The notes below the pieces were generated by a model. It did no database searches. It was not told where the DNA came from and saw only the letters and a program-made list of their open reading frames with translations. From DAOUJI01 sp965197415 (GTDB taxonomy: Bacteria > Chloroflexota > Dehalococcoidia > Lucifugimonadales > JAGWBF01), in assembly GCA_965197415.1 (NCBI GenBank), contig OZ240207.1, positions 744,001 to 808,000 on the forward strand: DNA of 64,000 nucleotides, in the 5' to 3' direction. Of the stretch, positions 24,828-33,278 are shown piece after piece (the first letter of the stretch is position 1; the number at the start of each line of letters is the position of its first letter). A program made the translations under genes and the position numbers.

Positions 24828-25754
24828 ATGCCGGATAATGCTATACCCACCAAGGAAGAAGTAGCCGCTTACTTGAGGGACAACAGGAACTGGGGCCGCT
24901 GGGGGGACGATGAAGACGTGGGGGCGGTCAACTTAATCACGCCGGAGAAGTGCGCTGCGGCGGCGCAGTTGGTGCGTAAGGGACGCAAGGTGTCCCTGAG
25001 CCGGTACATCCCCAAGACCCCCAACCCCGAAAACCCTCTGCCCGCTAACCACTGGATGAGGAAGCGGGAGCGGGAATACGGCGCGGGTGGATGCCAGGAC
25101 TACATCGGAATCTTCTATCACGGCACAGCCGCGACGCATCTTGACGCACTCTGTCACGTTTGGGACACGGACGGAATGTGGAACGGTAAGGACCCGAACA
25201 AAGAGGTCACCTACGAGGGCGCGAATTTTGGCGCAGTCGACGCCTGGGGCGACGGCATCATCACCAGAGGAGTTTTCCTCGACGTTCCCCGCCACCGGGG
25301 AGAGCCTTACGTCACCCAGGAGAAGCCCATCCACGGTTGGGAGCTGGATGAAATCGTCAAGGCCCAGGGTTCCAGCCTGGAGCCTGGAGATGCAATCATC
25401 GTCTACAGCGGACGGGAAGCCTACGACGAGGCCAACCCGGGCAGGCCGTGGGGAACCACAGGCGCCGATTCACGGCCAGGGCTGCACGCCTCGTGCATTC
25501 CCTTCATTAGAGAAAACGACGTGGCGGTGCTGGGCTGGGACATGATGGACCTGATGCCAACCGGCTACGAACTGCCAAGGACAATCCACGCAGTGATTTC
25601 GTCCTTTGGCCTGGCCCTGGTGGACAACGCGGACCTAAAACCCCTATCACAGGCGTGCCAAGAAGAGCATCGCAACGAGTTCATGTTCGTTATCGCCCCT
25701 CTCAAGGTGGCCGGTGGCACAGGGTCTCCAATCAATCCCATCGCCGTGTTCTAA
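24828..25754 (+). CDS. Cyclase family protein (kynurenine formamidase-like), second copy
   Basis: A 308-residue paralog of the gene at 9757-10695, sharing the NRNWGRWGDDEDVGAVNLIT opening, the metal motif FYHGTAATHLDALCHVW (about residues 98-114), the GDAIIVYSGREAYDEANPG segment and the ending PLKVAGGTGSPINPIAVF. It differs in the middle (an extra REYGAGGCQDYIG region), so the substrate may differ. Predicted cytosolic metal hydrolase of amides or lactones. AGGGAG precedes the ATG. A strong terminator follows. Two such copies plus two LLM enzymes in one window is a lineage hint. Confidence 0.88.
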   Translation: MPDNAIPTKEEVAAYLRDNRNWGRWGDDEDVGAVNLITPEKCAAAAQLVRKGRKVSLSRYIPKTPNPENPLPANHWMRKREREYGAGGCQDYIGIFYHGTAATHLDALCHVWDTDGMWNGKDPNKEVTYEGANFGAVDAWGDGIITRGVFLDVPRHRGEPYVTQEKPIHGWELDEIVKAQGSSLEPGDAIIVYSGREAYDEANPGRPWGTTGADSRPGLHASCIPFIRENDVAVLGWDMMDLMPTGYELPRTIHAVISSFGLALVDNADLKPLSQACQEEHRNEFMFVIAPLKVAGGTGSPINPIAVF

Positions 25755-25775
25755 TGCGGCCACTGCGGTTATGAG

Positions 25776-25809
25776 AAAAGCCCCTTGCCTCACAGTGCAA
25801 GGGGCTTTT
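25776..25809. terminator. Bidirectional rho-independent terminator
   Basis: AAAAGCCCCTTGC pairs with GCAAGGGGCTTTT around a short loop, giving U-tracts on both strands. It serves the cyclase gene on the plus strand and the tRNA-Lys transcript on the minus strand. Confidence 0.9.
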
Positions 25810-25823
25810 GCGTGGCCGTGCTA

Positions 25824-25899
25824 TGGTGACCCGCCTCGGGGTCGAACCGAGAACCTACGGATTAAGAGTCCGTTGCTCTGCCAATTGAGCTAGCGGGCC
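25824..25899 (-). tRNA. tRNA-Lys (CUU)
   Basis: Minus-strand cloverleaf with acceptor arms GGCCCGC / GCGGGTC, anticodon loop ACTCTTAAT (anticodon CTT), T arm with GGTTCGACCCC-type loop and an encoded CCA (25824-25826). The T loop and D arm are canonical. Confidence 0.95.
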
Positions 25900-25976
25900 G
25901 ACTCCAAGCCATTATATGAACGGCCCGACTTCTGGGTCAATGGGAACGCTGGCCGGGCAGGGCCTTTATGTTGTTG

Positions 25977-26037
25977 GCCCTCACCCCAGCCCGGTCTCAG
26001 AAGGGGGCAATGTCCCTTTTCCACCGACGGGAGAAGG
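25977..26037. repeat. CCCTCACCCC/GGGAGAAGG intergenic repeat
   Basis: A degenerate member of the CCCTCACCC...CTCTCCC element seen elsewhere in the window, directly abutting the stop codon of the phosphoesterase gene. Confidence 0.45.
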
Positions 26038-26784
26038 TCAAAGGCCCTGTTCCAGCCTCCGGGCCAGCGGCTCCGGCAGTCCGGCGCTGCGGATTTTCTC
26101 CTGAGTCCGGGGAATGTCGTAGGTCACCCGATGCCACTGGACGGTCTTTGCATCCGAGTCGTACACCATGCAACTGGACCTGGGGTCGCTGTCTCGAGGC
26201 TGTCCGACGCTGCCAGGGTTGACGATCACCGGCCCCGACCCAAGCGGTACAATCTCGCGTTCCGGGAACTGCGCAAACCGGGGCTCGACGGTCCCGTTGT
26301 CCGTTGGCTCCAGGCGACACAGGAAAGGGATGTGGGAATGGCCCACGACGCAGAAAGGGGTTTCCATGCGCCGGAATGTCTCTATAGCGGACTCGGCGTC
26401 TATCAGGTATTCCATGACGGGGTCTCTGAGTGTTCCGTGGACCATGGTGAAACCGAGCCGTTTGATGGAAATGGGGAGAGATGACAGGAACCTCTTCTCC
26501 GGGCCACCGACATTTCGGGCGGACCATTGCGCGGCCAGACGTGCGCTGTTGTTGAAAGTGTCAACGTCCACCCTACCGATGGCGGCCAAGTCGTGGTTGC
26601 CGGCCACGATGAAGTTGGGGCGGCTTTTCACTAGCTCGATGCAGGCCACGGGGTCCGGACCGTATCCTACAGTGTCCCCAAGACACCATATCTCGTCCAC
26701 AGGGCCTTGAGACTCGACAACTTCCAACACCGCGGTAAGCGCTTCCAGGTTTGCATGTATGTCCGACAGGATTAAGATGCGCAA
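26038..26784 (-). CDS. Metallophosphoesterase (YfcE/calcineurin-like)
   Basis: A 248-residue protein with the calcineurin-like metal motifs in order: LSDIHANLEAL (D-x-H, residues 6-16), CLGDTVGYGPDP (GD), VAGNHD (GNHD), VHGTLRD and VGHSHIPF (GHxH), then NPGSVGQPRD, characteristic of the YfcE/MJ0936 group. Such enzymes hydrolyse phosphodiesters or nucleotide-type substrates with two metal ions; the physiological substrate is unknown. The start is TTG at 26784, preceded by GGGGA. It is divergent from thiL. Confidence 0.92.
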   Translation of the reverse strand: MRILILSDIHANLEALTAVLEVVESQGPVDEIWCLGDTVGYGPDPVACIELVKSRPNFIVAGNHDLAAIGRVDVDTFNNSARLAAQWSARNVGGPEKRFLSSLPISIKRLGFTMVHGTLRDPVMEYLIDAESAIETFRRMETPFCVVGHSHIPFLCRLEPTDNGTVEPRFAQFPEREIVPLGSGPVIVNPGSVGQPRDSDPRSSCMVYDSDAKTVQWHRVTYDIPRTQEKIRSAGLPEPLARRLEQGL

Positions 26785-26876
26785 TGCTCAGTGGTCCCCA
26801 ACGAATTGTGGTTGAGTCCGGCTGCCCATCGGTGCACGATAAACCCCAGGAATCCACCATGTCCAGCGCCACCGGA

Positions 26877-26904
26877 TTGAGGAGCAGCACGGCGGTGGTA
26901 TAAT
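26877..26904 (+). promoter_or_regulatory. Promoter for the thiL-tsaE-tsaB genes
   Basis: TTGAGG (26877-26882), 16-base spacer, TATAAT (26899-26904), about 35 bases ahead of the thiL ATG. Confidence 0.55.
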
Positions 26905-26938
26905 TCCTGACTGCAAGGAGCCGCTTGAGAGACAGCCA

Positions 26939-27931
26939 ATGACCTTAAGAGACCTGGGGGAATTCGGGGCCATACACCGCTTGAGCCAGAGAGCCTTAAG
27001 CGGACGGCCCAACGTCGCCGCCTCCGAGCTTCTAGTGGACGTGGGAGACGACACCGCCGCCTGGAGAGCCGGGGGACTCATCCATCTCTGGACCACGGAC
27101 ACTATGGTTGAGGGAGTCCACTTCATCATTGGGCGCACGGGCTCTTGGGAGGACCTGGGATGGAAGATAATGGCCGTCAATCTTAGCGACATAGCGTCAA
27201 TGGGAGGAGACCCAACCTATGCGCTGGTGACCCTGGGAATGCCGTCCGACACATCAATGGACGACCTCGATATGATGTACAAGGGAATGACCGACCTGGC
27301 CTCCGGCTGCGGAGTTTCCATCATAGGCGGGGACATGGTGGGCGCCGAGAAAGCCTTCGTCACTATCGGCCTGCTGGGGACCTGTGAAAGAGAGCCGATG
27401 GTCAGGTCCGCCGCCAAGCCAGGAGACCTTATAGCCGTCACTGGCGAGGTAGGAGCGTCGGCTGGGGGTCTCAAACTGCTGCTGGAAGAGGCCTCGGCAG
27501 GACCGGACGTTTACGAATTCCTGGCTGCGGCCCACCGCCGCCCAACCCCCCGGCTGGACGAGGGCCGGACGCTGGCCACTGTTGGAGTGCGGACGGCAAT
27601 GGACATCAGTGATGGTCTGATGGACGACCTGGGCAAGCTTTGCCAGGCAAGCGGGGTCGCCGCTCGCATAGAAGCCGCGGCAGTTCCCGTCAGTCCCCAC
27701 CTCAAGACGGCATTCCCACACGATTGCTTGACGATGGCCCTGAGCGGCGGAGAGGACTGCCAGCTTCTTTTCACAGCGCCCGAAGAAATTATGGCACAGG
27801 CGATTTCCACCCTTCCTCAAGCCGCCGTCATCGGAAAGATAATTGAGGGTGTGCACGGCCACGTGTCGGCAATAGGAACCGATGGCAAGGAAATCGAAAT
27901 GGCCTCCGGCGGTTGGGACCACTACAAGTAG
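26939..27931 (+). CDS. thiL: Thiamine-monophosphate kinase
   Basis: This 330-residue enzyme phosphorylates thiamine monophosphate to thiamine diphosphate. It shows the PurM/ThiL fold: VGDDTAAW (metal-binding DD) near residue 36, VEGVHF at about 60, NLSDIASMGGDPTYALV (80-100), GGDMVGAEKAFVTI and DISDGLMDDL (about 222). The ATG lacks a strong Shine-Dalgarno; GAGAGA is the only purine run. The next gene starts right after the stop codon, so tsaE and tsaB are translated from the same message. Thiamine biosynthesis genes proper are not in the window. Confidence 0.95.
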   Translation: MTLRDLGEFGAIHRLSQRALSGRPNVAASELLVDVGDDTAAWRAGGLIHLWTTDTMVEGVHFIIGRTGSWEDLGWKIMAVNLSDIASMGGDPTYALVTLGMPSDTSMDDLDMMYKGMTDLASGCGVSIIGGDMVGAEKAFVTIGLLGTCEREPMVRSAAKPGDLIAVTGEVGASAGGLKLLLEEASAGPDVYEFLAAAHRRPTPRLDEGRTLATVGVRTAMDISDGLMDDLGKLCQASGVAARIEAAAVPVSPHLKTAFPHDCLTMALSGGEDCQLLFTAPEEIMAQAISTLPQAAVIGKIIEGVHGHVSAIGTDGKEIEMASGGWDHYK

Positions 27932-28471
27932 ATGGCGCAACCCATAACTATCCATAGCCACAGCCCCGAGGAGACTTGGGAGGTGGGACGCCATTTGGGA
28001 CGAAATGCCGTGGCGGGGGACATATTTCTCCTCACCGGGCCCCTTGGGGCCGGCAAGACATGCCTCACTCAGGGAATAGCCTGGGGACTGGACGTGCCCG
28101 GATACGCCCGAAGCCCGACCTTTGTACTGGTTACTCGCCACGTGGGCAGAATGACACTCCATCACATGGACCTGTTCCGCATCGGAAGCCCGGAGGAAGC
28201 CTGGGATCTCGGCATGGAGGAGTTGCTCTCCTACAGCGGGCCGTCGGACGGAATCTGCGTAATCGAGTGGGCAGACAAATTCGCCGATCTATTCCCGGAA
28301 AGCAGCGTCAACGTGTCGTTGGAATATCAAGGGGAACACGGAGAAGTGACAAACGAGCGACAGATCTCCATCGAGGGACATGAGGCCGCGCTGGAGCGCC
28401 TTACCAACGGACTGGACCAACGCCTGCAGCAATGGAGACATACCGGTAGCCGGTCAGCGGCGGAGAGCTGA
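27932..28471 (+). CDS. tsaE: tRNA t6A modification ATPase TsaE
   Basis: TsaE helps load TsaB-TsaD for the threonylcarbamoyl modification of A37 in tRNAs reading ANN codons. The 179-residue protein has Walker A LTGPLGAGKTCLTQGIA (about residues 36-52) followed by YARSPTFVLVTRH, and an HHMDLFRI element that corresponds to the family's DLYRL. It starts with the base after the thiL stop and overlaps tsaB by one base. The C-terminal 25 residues go beyond the typical 155-residue length. Confidence 0.93.
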   Translation: MAQPITIHSHSPEETWEVGRHLGRNAVAGDIFLLTGPLGAGKTCLTQGIAWGLDVPGYARSPTFVLVTRHVGRMTLHHMDLFRIGSPEEAWDLGMEELLSYSGPSDGICVIEWADKFADLFPESSVNVSLEYQGEHGEVTNERQISIEGHEAALERLTNGLDQRLQQWRHTGSRSAAES

Positions 28472-29166
28472 TGACTATCCTAGCCATCGACACTTCTACA
28501 CGGAAAGCGGCCGCCGTCCTGTGGCGAGACGGAAAACCAATCGAATTCCGCACATGGGAGTCCCGCAGGAACCACACCGCTGAGCTGATGCCGGCGGTGG
28601 CGTCGCTCCTTGATTCATCAGGGGGCGCATCGTCCCTATCAGGAATTGCGGTGTCTTTAGGCCCCGGTGGGTTCAGCTCACTGCGGGTTGGGCTAAGCCT
28701 GGCCAAGGGTTTCGCTATGGCGCTGGACCTGCCCATCGTTGGCGTGGGTACGTTGGAAGCGGAGGCCCATCCCTATGCCCACATGGGTCTTCCTGTATAC
28801 GCCCTGTTGGACGCTGGACGCAGCGAGGTATCGACGGCCTGTTTCGGGATTATGGAAGGCCGTTGGAGCAAGCTGTCGAACGAGAAAATCACAACACCGG
28901 AGCAGTTGGTCGATGAGCTGCCTGAATCTTGCGTCGTTTGCGGCGAGGGCGCGGCCCTCCACAGAGACTATCTCTCCGAGACGGCAGGTCCATTGGTTGT
29001 GGTGATAAGAGACCATTCTACCGAGGACCGGCTCTACGGGGTTGCGGCCCTGGGTGAATCCAGGCTGCTCAGAGGCGAGTCCGACTCTCCAGCGACTCTG
29101 GAGCCGTTGTACCTAAGGACACCCAATATAGGGACACCCAAGAGGCCCCGGCCAATCAGTCGTTAA
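28471..29166 (+). CDS. tsaB: tRNA t6A biosynthesis protein TsaB
   Basis: A 231-residue ASKHA-fold protein and partner of TsaD. Recognisable are LAIDTSTRKAAAVLWRDG at the N-terminus, the HTAELMPAV region and SLGPGGFSSLRVGLSLAKG at about residues 68-86. It is the non-catalytic paralog of TsaD that scaffolds the complex. tsaD itself is not in this window. Its start overlaps the tsaE stop (TGATG), so the two are translationally coupled, and ndk follows after 26 bases. Confidence 0.93.
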   Translation: MTILAIDTSTRKAAAVLWRDGKPIEFRTWESRRNHTAELMPAVASLLDSSGGASSLSGIAVSLGPGGFSSLRVGLSLAKGFAMALDLPIVGVGTLEAEAHPYAHMGLPVYALLDAGRSEVSTACFGIMEGRWSKLSNEKITTPEQLVDELPESCVVCGEGAALHRDYLSETAGPLVVVIRDHSTEDRLYGVAALGESRLLRGESDSPATLEPLYLRTPNIGTPKRPRPISR

Positions 29167-29192
29167 CCGATACAGAATTCGAGAGGAGCAAT

Positions 29193-29645
29193 ATGGAGAG
29201 AACTCTGGTCCTGCTCAAGCCCGACTCAGTCCAACGGGGTCTGGTCGGAGCTGTGGTTTCCCGCCTTGAGTCCAGAGGTCTGAAGATAGCGGCGATGAAA
29301 ATGCTACAAATGGATAGAGAGACGGCGGCTGTTCATTACGGGGAGCACGTCGGCAAGCCGTTCTACGACGGCCTGGTGGAGTTCATCACCTCGGGTCCGC
29401 TTATCGCCATGGTCTTGGAGGGAGAGAACGCCGTTCAGCTGACCAGGAACACGATGGGTTCAACAAACCCGGCAGACGCCTCTCCCGGCACCATCAGGGG
29501 CGACATGGCGGTGGACCTGGGGCGCAACCTGATTCACGGTTCGGACTCGGCAGATTCGGCCAAGCGGGAGACGGCGATATTCTTCTCGCCCGATGAAGTC
29601 CTCTGCTACGACCGGGACGTTGAACCCTGGATTAGAGAATCCTGA
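29193..29645 (+). CDS. ndk: Nucleoside diphosphate kinase
   Basis: NDK transfers the gamma phosphate between nucleoside triphosphates and diphosphates through a phosphohistidine. The 150-residue protein starts MERTLVLLKPDSVQRGLVG and contains the active-site histidine in NLIHGSDSADSAKRE (near residue 117), preceded by TNPADASPGTIRGD. GAGAGGAG precedes the ATG. The last 14 bases overlap the 3' end of the convergent rsfS gene, so the two transcripts are complementary at their ends. Confidence 0.97.
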   Translation: MERTLVLLKPDSVQRGLVGAVVSRLESRGLKIAAMKMLQMDRETAAVHYGEHVGKPFYDGLVEFITSGPLIAMVLEGENAVQLTRNTMGSTNPADASPGTIRGDMAVDLGRNLIHGSDSADSAKRETAIFFSPDEVLCYDRDVEPWIRES

Positions 29646-30021
29646 CCACCTGAGTAGCCTGGGCCCAGAACTGCTCCAGGCGATAGTACTGCCGCTGCTC
29701 CGCTCCGAACAGGTGGACCACCACGTCCCCATAGTCTAGAAGGATCCATCCGGTGTCCGACTTGCCTTCTCTATGTCGGAGAGGAATGCCTGCATGTTTC
29801 AGGACTTGCACCAGGTCTTCTTCCAGGGCGTTCAGTTGGCGTCGGCTCTCGGCGCTCATGATGACAAAGTAATCGGCGAAGGGCGTCATGTCACGTATGT
29901 CCAGCATGACGATGTCTTCGGCCTGCTTCTCCGAAGCGATGTCTACAATCTGACGCGCCAGGTCGTTGGGTTCCAGGGTCTTCCGCCTGTGAAGTATGTC
30001 AGCGCCTACAGCATAAGCCAA
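29632..30021 (-). CDS. rsfS: Ribosomal silencing factor RsfS
   Basis: A 129-residue RsfS/Iojap protein that binds L14 and blocks subunit joining in starvation. Family signatures: VMLDIRDMTPFADYFVIMSA, REGKSDTGWILLDYGDVVVH and LFGAEQRQYYRLEQFW. The start is TTG at 30021 with GAGGG upstream and a promoter just above it. It converges on ndk with a 14-base overlap of coding ends. Confidence 0.94.
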   Translation of the reverse strand: MAYAVGADILHRRKTLEPNDLARQIVDIASEKQAEDIVMLDIRDMTPFADYFVIMSAESRRQLNALEEDLVQVLKHAGIPLRHREGKSDTGWILLDYGDVVVHLFGAEQRQYYRLEQFWAQATQVVRIL

Positions 30022-30038
30022 TTAGGCCCTCAATATCG

Positions 30039-30068
30039 ATTATATAGCCGCCGGTTTTTGCCGGTCAA
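30039..30068 (-). promoter_or_regulatory. Promoter for rsfS
   Basis: On the minus strand TTGACC (30068-30063), 18-base spacer and TATAAT (30044-30039). Leader of about ten bases, holding the GAGGG. Confidence 0.6.
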
Positions 30069-30121
30069 CGAGGCGCATTGCGTTTATCATCGTCAACCGC
30101 AGCGGAGGTCGGAGTGCCCAG

Positions 30122-30862
30122 CTAATGCTGCCGCAGGAAGGCTATCAGGGCCTCTGAGATCCCATCGGGTTGCTCCGGGAGCAGAGCATGTCCAGCGTCG
30201 GGCAGGTCCACCACCGTGACCCTGTCGCCCAGGTCGGCTTTCATGTCATGGCCGTTTCCGGGAGGGGCGATGGTGTCGTCAAGTCCCTGGACTATAAGCA
30301 ACGGCGCGCTGGTGTTTTCCTTCCATTCCTCGAACGAGCCCGGAGGCATGGACCCAGACTGGGCCGCCGCCGCCTCAGGATACCAGCCCTCTCTCCATAC
30401 TGCCGGATCGTTCTTTGGTGCAAAGAACGCCTTTTTGATGTCCTGAGACCGCTCCTCCCACGGCAGCTCCAGCATGTAGCAGCGGTCAAGGGCTGCGGAG
30501 ACTTCCGAGGTAGCCCGATACTTCCAGCCACAGGCCAGGAAGCTGAGGCTGCGCACCATCTCAGGATGGTAGAGTTCTACGGCCGCTGCGACTCTGTACC
30601 CAAAGGCATGGCCGACCACGTGGGCCTTTTCCACACCCAGGTCCCTGATTACGTCGGCCATGTCGCCAGCCAGGTCCCTGACGCTGAGACCTTCCAGCGA
30701 GCCCGGACTTCCCTCAACTCCTCGCGGGTTCACCGCCACCGCTTTGAATCCGGCGGCGGCCAGGGCCTCGGCCACCTGATCGAAGTCGGCGGCGCCCCGT
30801 CCAAGGCAGGGATGCATCACCACCGGGTCACCGGTCCCGTGGACGACTACGTTAACGGTCAT
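30122..30862 (-). CDS. Alpha/beta hydrolase-fold protein lacking the nucleophilic serine
   Basis: This 246-residue protein has the alpha/beta hydrolase layout: VVHGTGDPVVMHPCLGRG near the oxyanion region, VAVNPRGVEGS, a nucleophile elbow at about residue 105, LLIVQGLDDTIAPP (acid residue region) and LPDAGHALLPEQP with the catalytic His near 225. In the elbow the expected G-H-S-F-G reads VVGHAFGYR, with codon GCC for alanine. A serine-dependent reaction is therefore not expected; the protein could bind a ligand, use another mechanism or belong to a non-serine subgroup. The fold assignment is firm, function is not. Confidence 0.85.
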   Translation of the reverse strand: MTVNVVVHGTGDPVVMHPCLGRGAADFDQVAEALAAAGFKAVAVNPRGVEGSPGSLEGLSVRDLAGDMADVIRDLGVEKAHVVGHAFGYRVAAAVELYHPEMVRSLSFLACGWKYRATSEVSAALDRCYMLELPWEERSQDIKKAFFAPKNDPAVWREGWYPEAAAAQSGSMPPGSFEEWKENTSAPLLIVQGLDDTIAPPGNGHDMKADLGDRVTVVDLPDAGHALLPEQPDGISEALIAFLRQH

Positions 30863-30886
30863 TGATTTGCTCCAATTTTGTCAAAT

Positions 30887-31019
30887 CCCTCCTCTCCCTT
30901 GACGGGAGAGGATTGAGGTGAGGGTGACCCTTGTGGTTCCATCTGATGCCTCATGACAAACCCTGTTGCCAATAGCCCCCCTCATCCTAACCTTCTCCCG
31001 CCTGGGGAGAAGGGACTTC
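30887..31019. repeat. Pair of CTCTCCC-type intergenic hairpins
   Basis: Two copies in opposite orientation: CCTCTCCC/GGGAGAGG (30891-30911) with a GAGGTGAGGGTG tail, and CCTTCTCCC/GGGGAGAAGG (30991-31013) with a CCCCTCATCC lead. They occupy the space between acs and the hydrolase gene and can form terminator-like hairpins at the acs 3' end. Confidence 0.6.
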
Positions 31020-31020
31020 T

Positions 31021-32922
31021 TCACTCCTCGAGTGTCGTAATGTCTCCCGGGTCCATTCCCAGCTCCTGTGCCTTCAGCAGCCTCCGCATAATCTTGCCGG
31101 AGCGGGTCTTGGGCAGGGAACCCACGAAGTCTATAGCCTCCGGCACGGCGATGGGGCCAAGCTCGTGGCGCACGTGGGACTTCAGGGTGCCCACCGCCTC
31201 TTCCGATGGCTCATTGCCCACACGCAGAGTGACGAAAGCCTTGATTGCCTCGCCCTTGATGGAATCGGGAACTCCTATGACAGCCGCTTCGGCCACTGTC
31301 GCATGGGAAACTAGGGCGCTTTCCACCTCGGCGGTTCCGATGCGGTGGCCCGCCACGTTGAGCACGTCGTCGGCTCTTCCCACAACCATGAAATAGCCAT
31401 CTTCGTCCTTGAGGGCCACGTCGCCGCTGAAATAGCAGCCTGGTATGCGGTTCCAGTCGCTGGCATACCTTTCCGGGTCCCCGTAGACTGTTCTGAACAG
31501 GCTCGGAAAGGGCCGTCTCAGCACCAGCAGACCGCCCTTGTTGGGTTCGGTGATGGTGACGCCTTCCGAGTCCACCACGTCGGCGATCACTCCGGGCGCG
31601 GGCTTTCCAACGTACCCTGGCTTGGAAGGCATGGTGGGCTGGGTCGCCAGACAAGGCGCCCCCGTCTCCGTTTGCCACCAGTTGTCCGCCATATAGCCCC
31701 ACTGTCCCGAACCACACAGGTGCTGGTAAGCCCACCGCTGGGCCTCGGGATTCAGAGGCTCTCCGGCGCAGGTCAGAAGACGCAGGCTGGTCAGGTCATA
31801 GCCCTTGAGATGGTCCTCCCCGTACCGCATGAGCATACGGACCGCCGTGGGCGCGGTGAAACCGACCGTTACGCCGTACTTGTCGATGACTTCGTAGAAG
31901 ACTCCGGGATGGGGGTAGTCGATGGCGCCCTCTCTGAACACCGTGGTGGCTCCCGTAATCAGAGGAGCGTAGACGATGTAGCTGTGGCCCACTACCCAGC
32001 CGATGTCCGACGTGCAGAAATACACGTCGTTTTCCTTGATGTCCCAGAAGGTCTTGAAGTGGTAGTAGGTGCCCACCATGTAGCCGCCGTGGACGTGCTG
32101 GACGCCCTTAGGCTTTCCTGTGGTGCCGCTGGTGTACAGCACAAAAAGAGGGTCCTCTGAGTCCATGATTTCCGCTTCGCACTGAGCAGACCCGGAGGCA
32201 AGCAACTCGTCGAAGTCCACGTCCCTGTTCCCCAGGGTCGTGTCGGGTTCCCTCCTCCACACGACCACCTTCTCCACGAAGTCCAGTGGAGCCACAGCCT
32301 CGTCGGTGATTCCCTTCAAGTCCACCTTGCGTCCTCGGCGGTAGCCCGCATCGGACGTGATGACAACCTTGGCATGGGCGTCGGTTATTCGGTCCCTGAG
32401 CGCTCCCACGCTGAATCCCGCGTATACCACGCTATGGACGGCGCCGATTCTGGCGCAGGCAAGCATGGCTATGACGCCCTCCGGGGCCAGAGGCATGTAG
32501 ACCACAACCCGGTCCCCTTTGGACACTCCGAGGGATTTGAGGCCGTTGGCGAACTTGTTTACGAGCCTGGAGAGGACGCCGTAGGTGAAAATTCGCTCAG
32601 AGCCATCCTCGCCCAGCCATATAAATGCAGCCTTATTCCTACGCCACGAGGCGGCGTGTCGGTCCAGAGCGTTCACCGTGATGTTGCACTTGGCGCCTAC
32701 AAACCACTGGAAGTTGGGGTACTCCCACTGGAACACCTTTTCCCATGGCTCCATCCATTCCAACTCCGAGGCCACGTTCTCCCAGAACCCGTCAGGGTCG
32801 TCCACCGACCGTTGGTACTCGGCGTCGAAGTCCTGGAGGTTGGCGTTGGACGCCAGGCTGCCCGGAGGGTGAATTATCTCTGAATCCTGGGAGAATCGCT
32901 CCAGCCGGTCTTGCTGCACCAT
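31021..32922 (-). CDS. acs: Acetyl-CoA synthetase (AMP-forming)
   Basis: This 633-residue enzyme activates acetate (or a short acid) to acyl-CoA with ATP. Evidence: ANL-superfamily P-loop LYTSGTTGKPKGVQHVHGGY (about residue 255), DIGWVVGHSYIVYAPL, ADNWWQTETGAP and the C-terminal FVGSLPKTRSGKIMRRLLK with the catalytic, acetylation-regulated lysine. I chose ATG 32922 (MVQQDRLERF) because GGAGG lies at proper spacing; a frame to 32973 adds 17 unlikely residues. It begins with the Acs N-terminal domain (WENVASELEWMEPWEKVFQW). Propionate or another short acid is possible as substrate. Confidence 0.93.
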   Translation of the reverse strand: MVQQDRLERFSQDSEIIHPPGSLASNANLQDFDAEYQRSVDDPDGFWENVASELEWMEPWEKVFQWEYPNFQWFVGAKCNITVNALDRHAASWRRNKAAFIWLGEDGSERIFTYGVLSRLVNKFANGLKSLGVSKGDRVVVYMPLAPEGVIAMLACARIGAVHSVVYAGFSVGALRDRITDAHAKVVITSDAGYRRGRKVDLKGITDEAVAPLDFVEKVVVWRREPDTTLGNRDVDFDELLASGSAQCEAEIMDSEDPLFVLYTSGTTGKPKGVQHVHGGYMVGTYYHFKTFWDIKENDVYFCTSDIGWVVGHSYIVYAPLITGATTVFREGAIDYPHPGVFYEVIDKYGVTVGFTAPTAVRMLMRYGEDHLKGYDLTSLRLLTCAGEPLNPEAQRWAYQHLCGSGQWGYMADNWWQTETGAPCLATQPTMPSKPGYVGKPAPGVIADVVDSEGVTITEPNKGGLLVLRRPFPSLFRTVYGDPERYASDWNRIPGCYFSGDVALKDEDGYFMVVGRADDVLNVAGHRIGTAEVESALVSHATVAEAAVIGVPDSIKGEAIKAFVTLRVGNEPSEEAVGTLKSHVRHELGPIAVPEAIDFVGSLPKTRSGKIMRRLLKAQELGMDPGDITTLEE

Positions 32923-32983
32923 GGTCGGTCCTCCGGTGAAATTGGGGCCGCTACGCAACGGGCCGCTGACCATGTTGATTTCT

Positions 32984-33268
32984 TTATGTGCCTCGGACGA
33001 TAAGGACTACCAAGGTGGCTATCAAGGAGGCGATTAAACCCCCACCTATGGCCCAGGATGACAGAAACATTCGGTCAATCCGGGCCGACAGATGGTCAAT
33101 CCTGCCAGACAGATTGTCAAGACGCCCGGACAAATGGTCAACCCTAGAGTTGACCTCTTTCAACCCCTCTCTTAGGTCAGTCCGAATTTCCTGCAACGCC
33201 ACCGATTGCTCGGCTATTCGACCTTCCATTACTCCCAATCGGGCAGCTTGGTCCTGTTCTGCAACCAT
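32984..33268 (-). CDS. Small coiled-coil protein with C-terminal membrane anchor
   Basis: A 94-residue protein. Residues 40-65 contain consecutive heptads RVDHLSG-RLDNLSG-RIDHLSA-RIDRMFL with hydrophobic residues at regular spacing, indicating a parallel coiled coil. A hydrophobic segment AIGGGLIASLIATLVVLIV (about 73-91) follows, ending in RGT. It should be an inner-membrane protein with a cytoplasmic coiled-coil tail. The ATG has GGGGACGG upstream. No homologous function recognised; it lies between acs and a VOC gene, same strand. Confidence 0.75.
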   Translation of the reverse strand: MVAEQDQAARLGVMEGRIAEQSVALQEIRTDLREGLKEVNSRVDHLSGRLDNLSGRIDHLSARIDRMFLSSWAIGGGLIASLIATLVVLIVRGT

Positions 33269-33278
33269 ATTCCGTCCC

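Noticed and set aside
25824..25899. tRNA-Lys as attachment site of the Fic/TIR island
   Set aside because: The tRNA is over 1 kb away, beyond a catabolic gene, and I find no repeat of its 3' end on the other side of the island.
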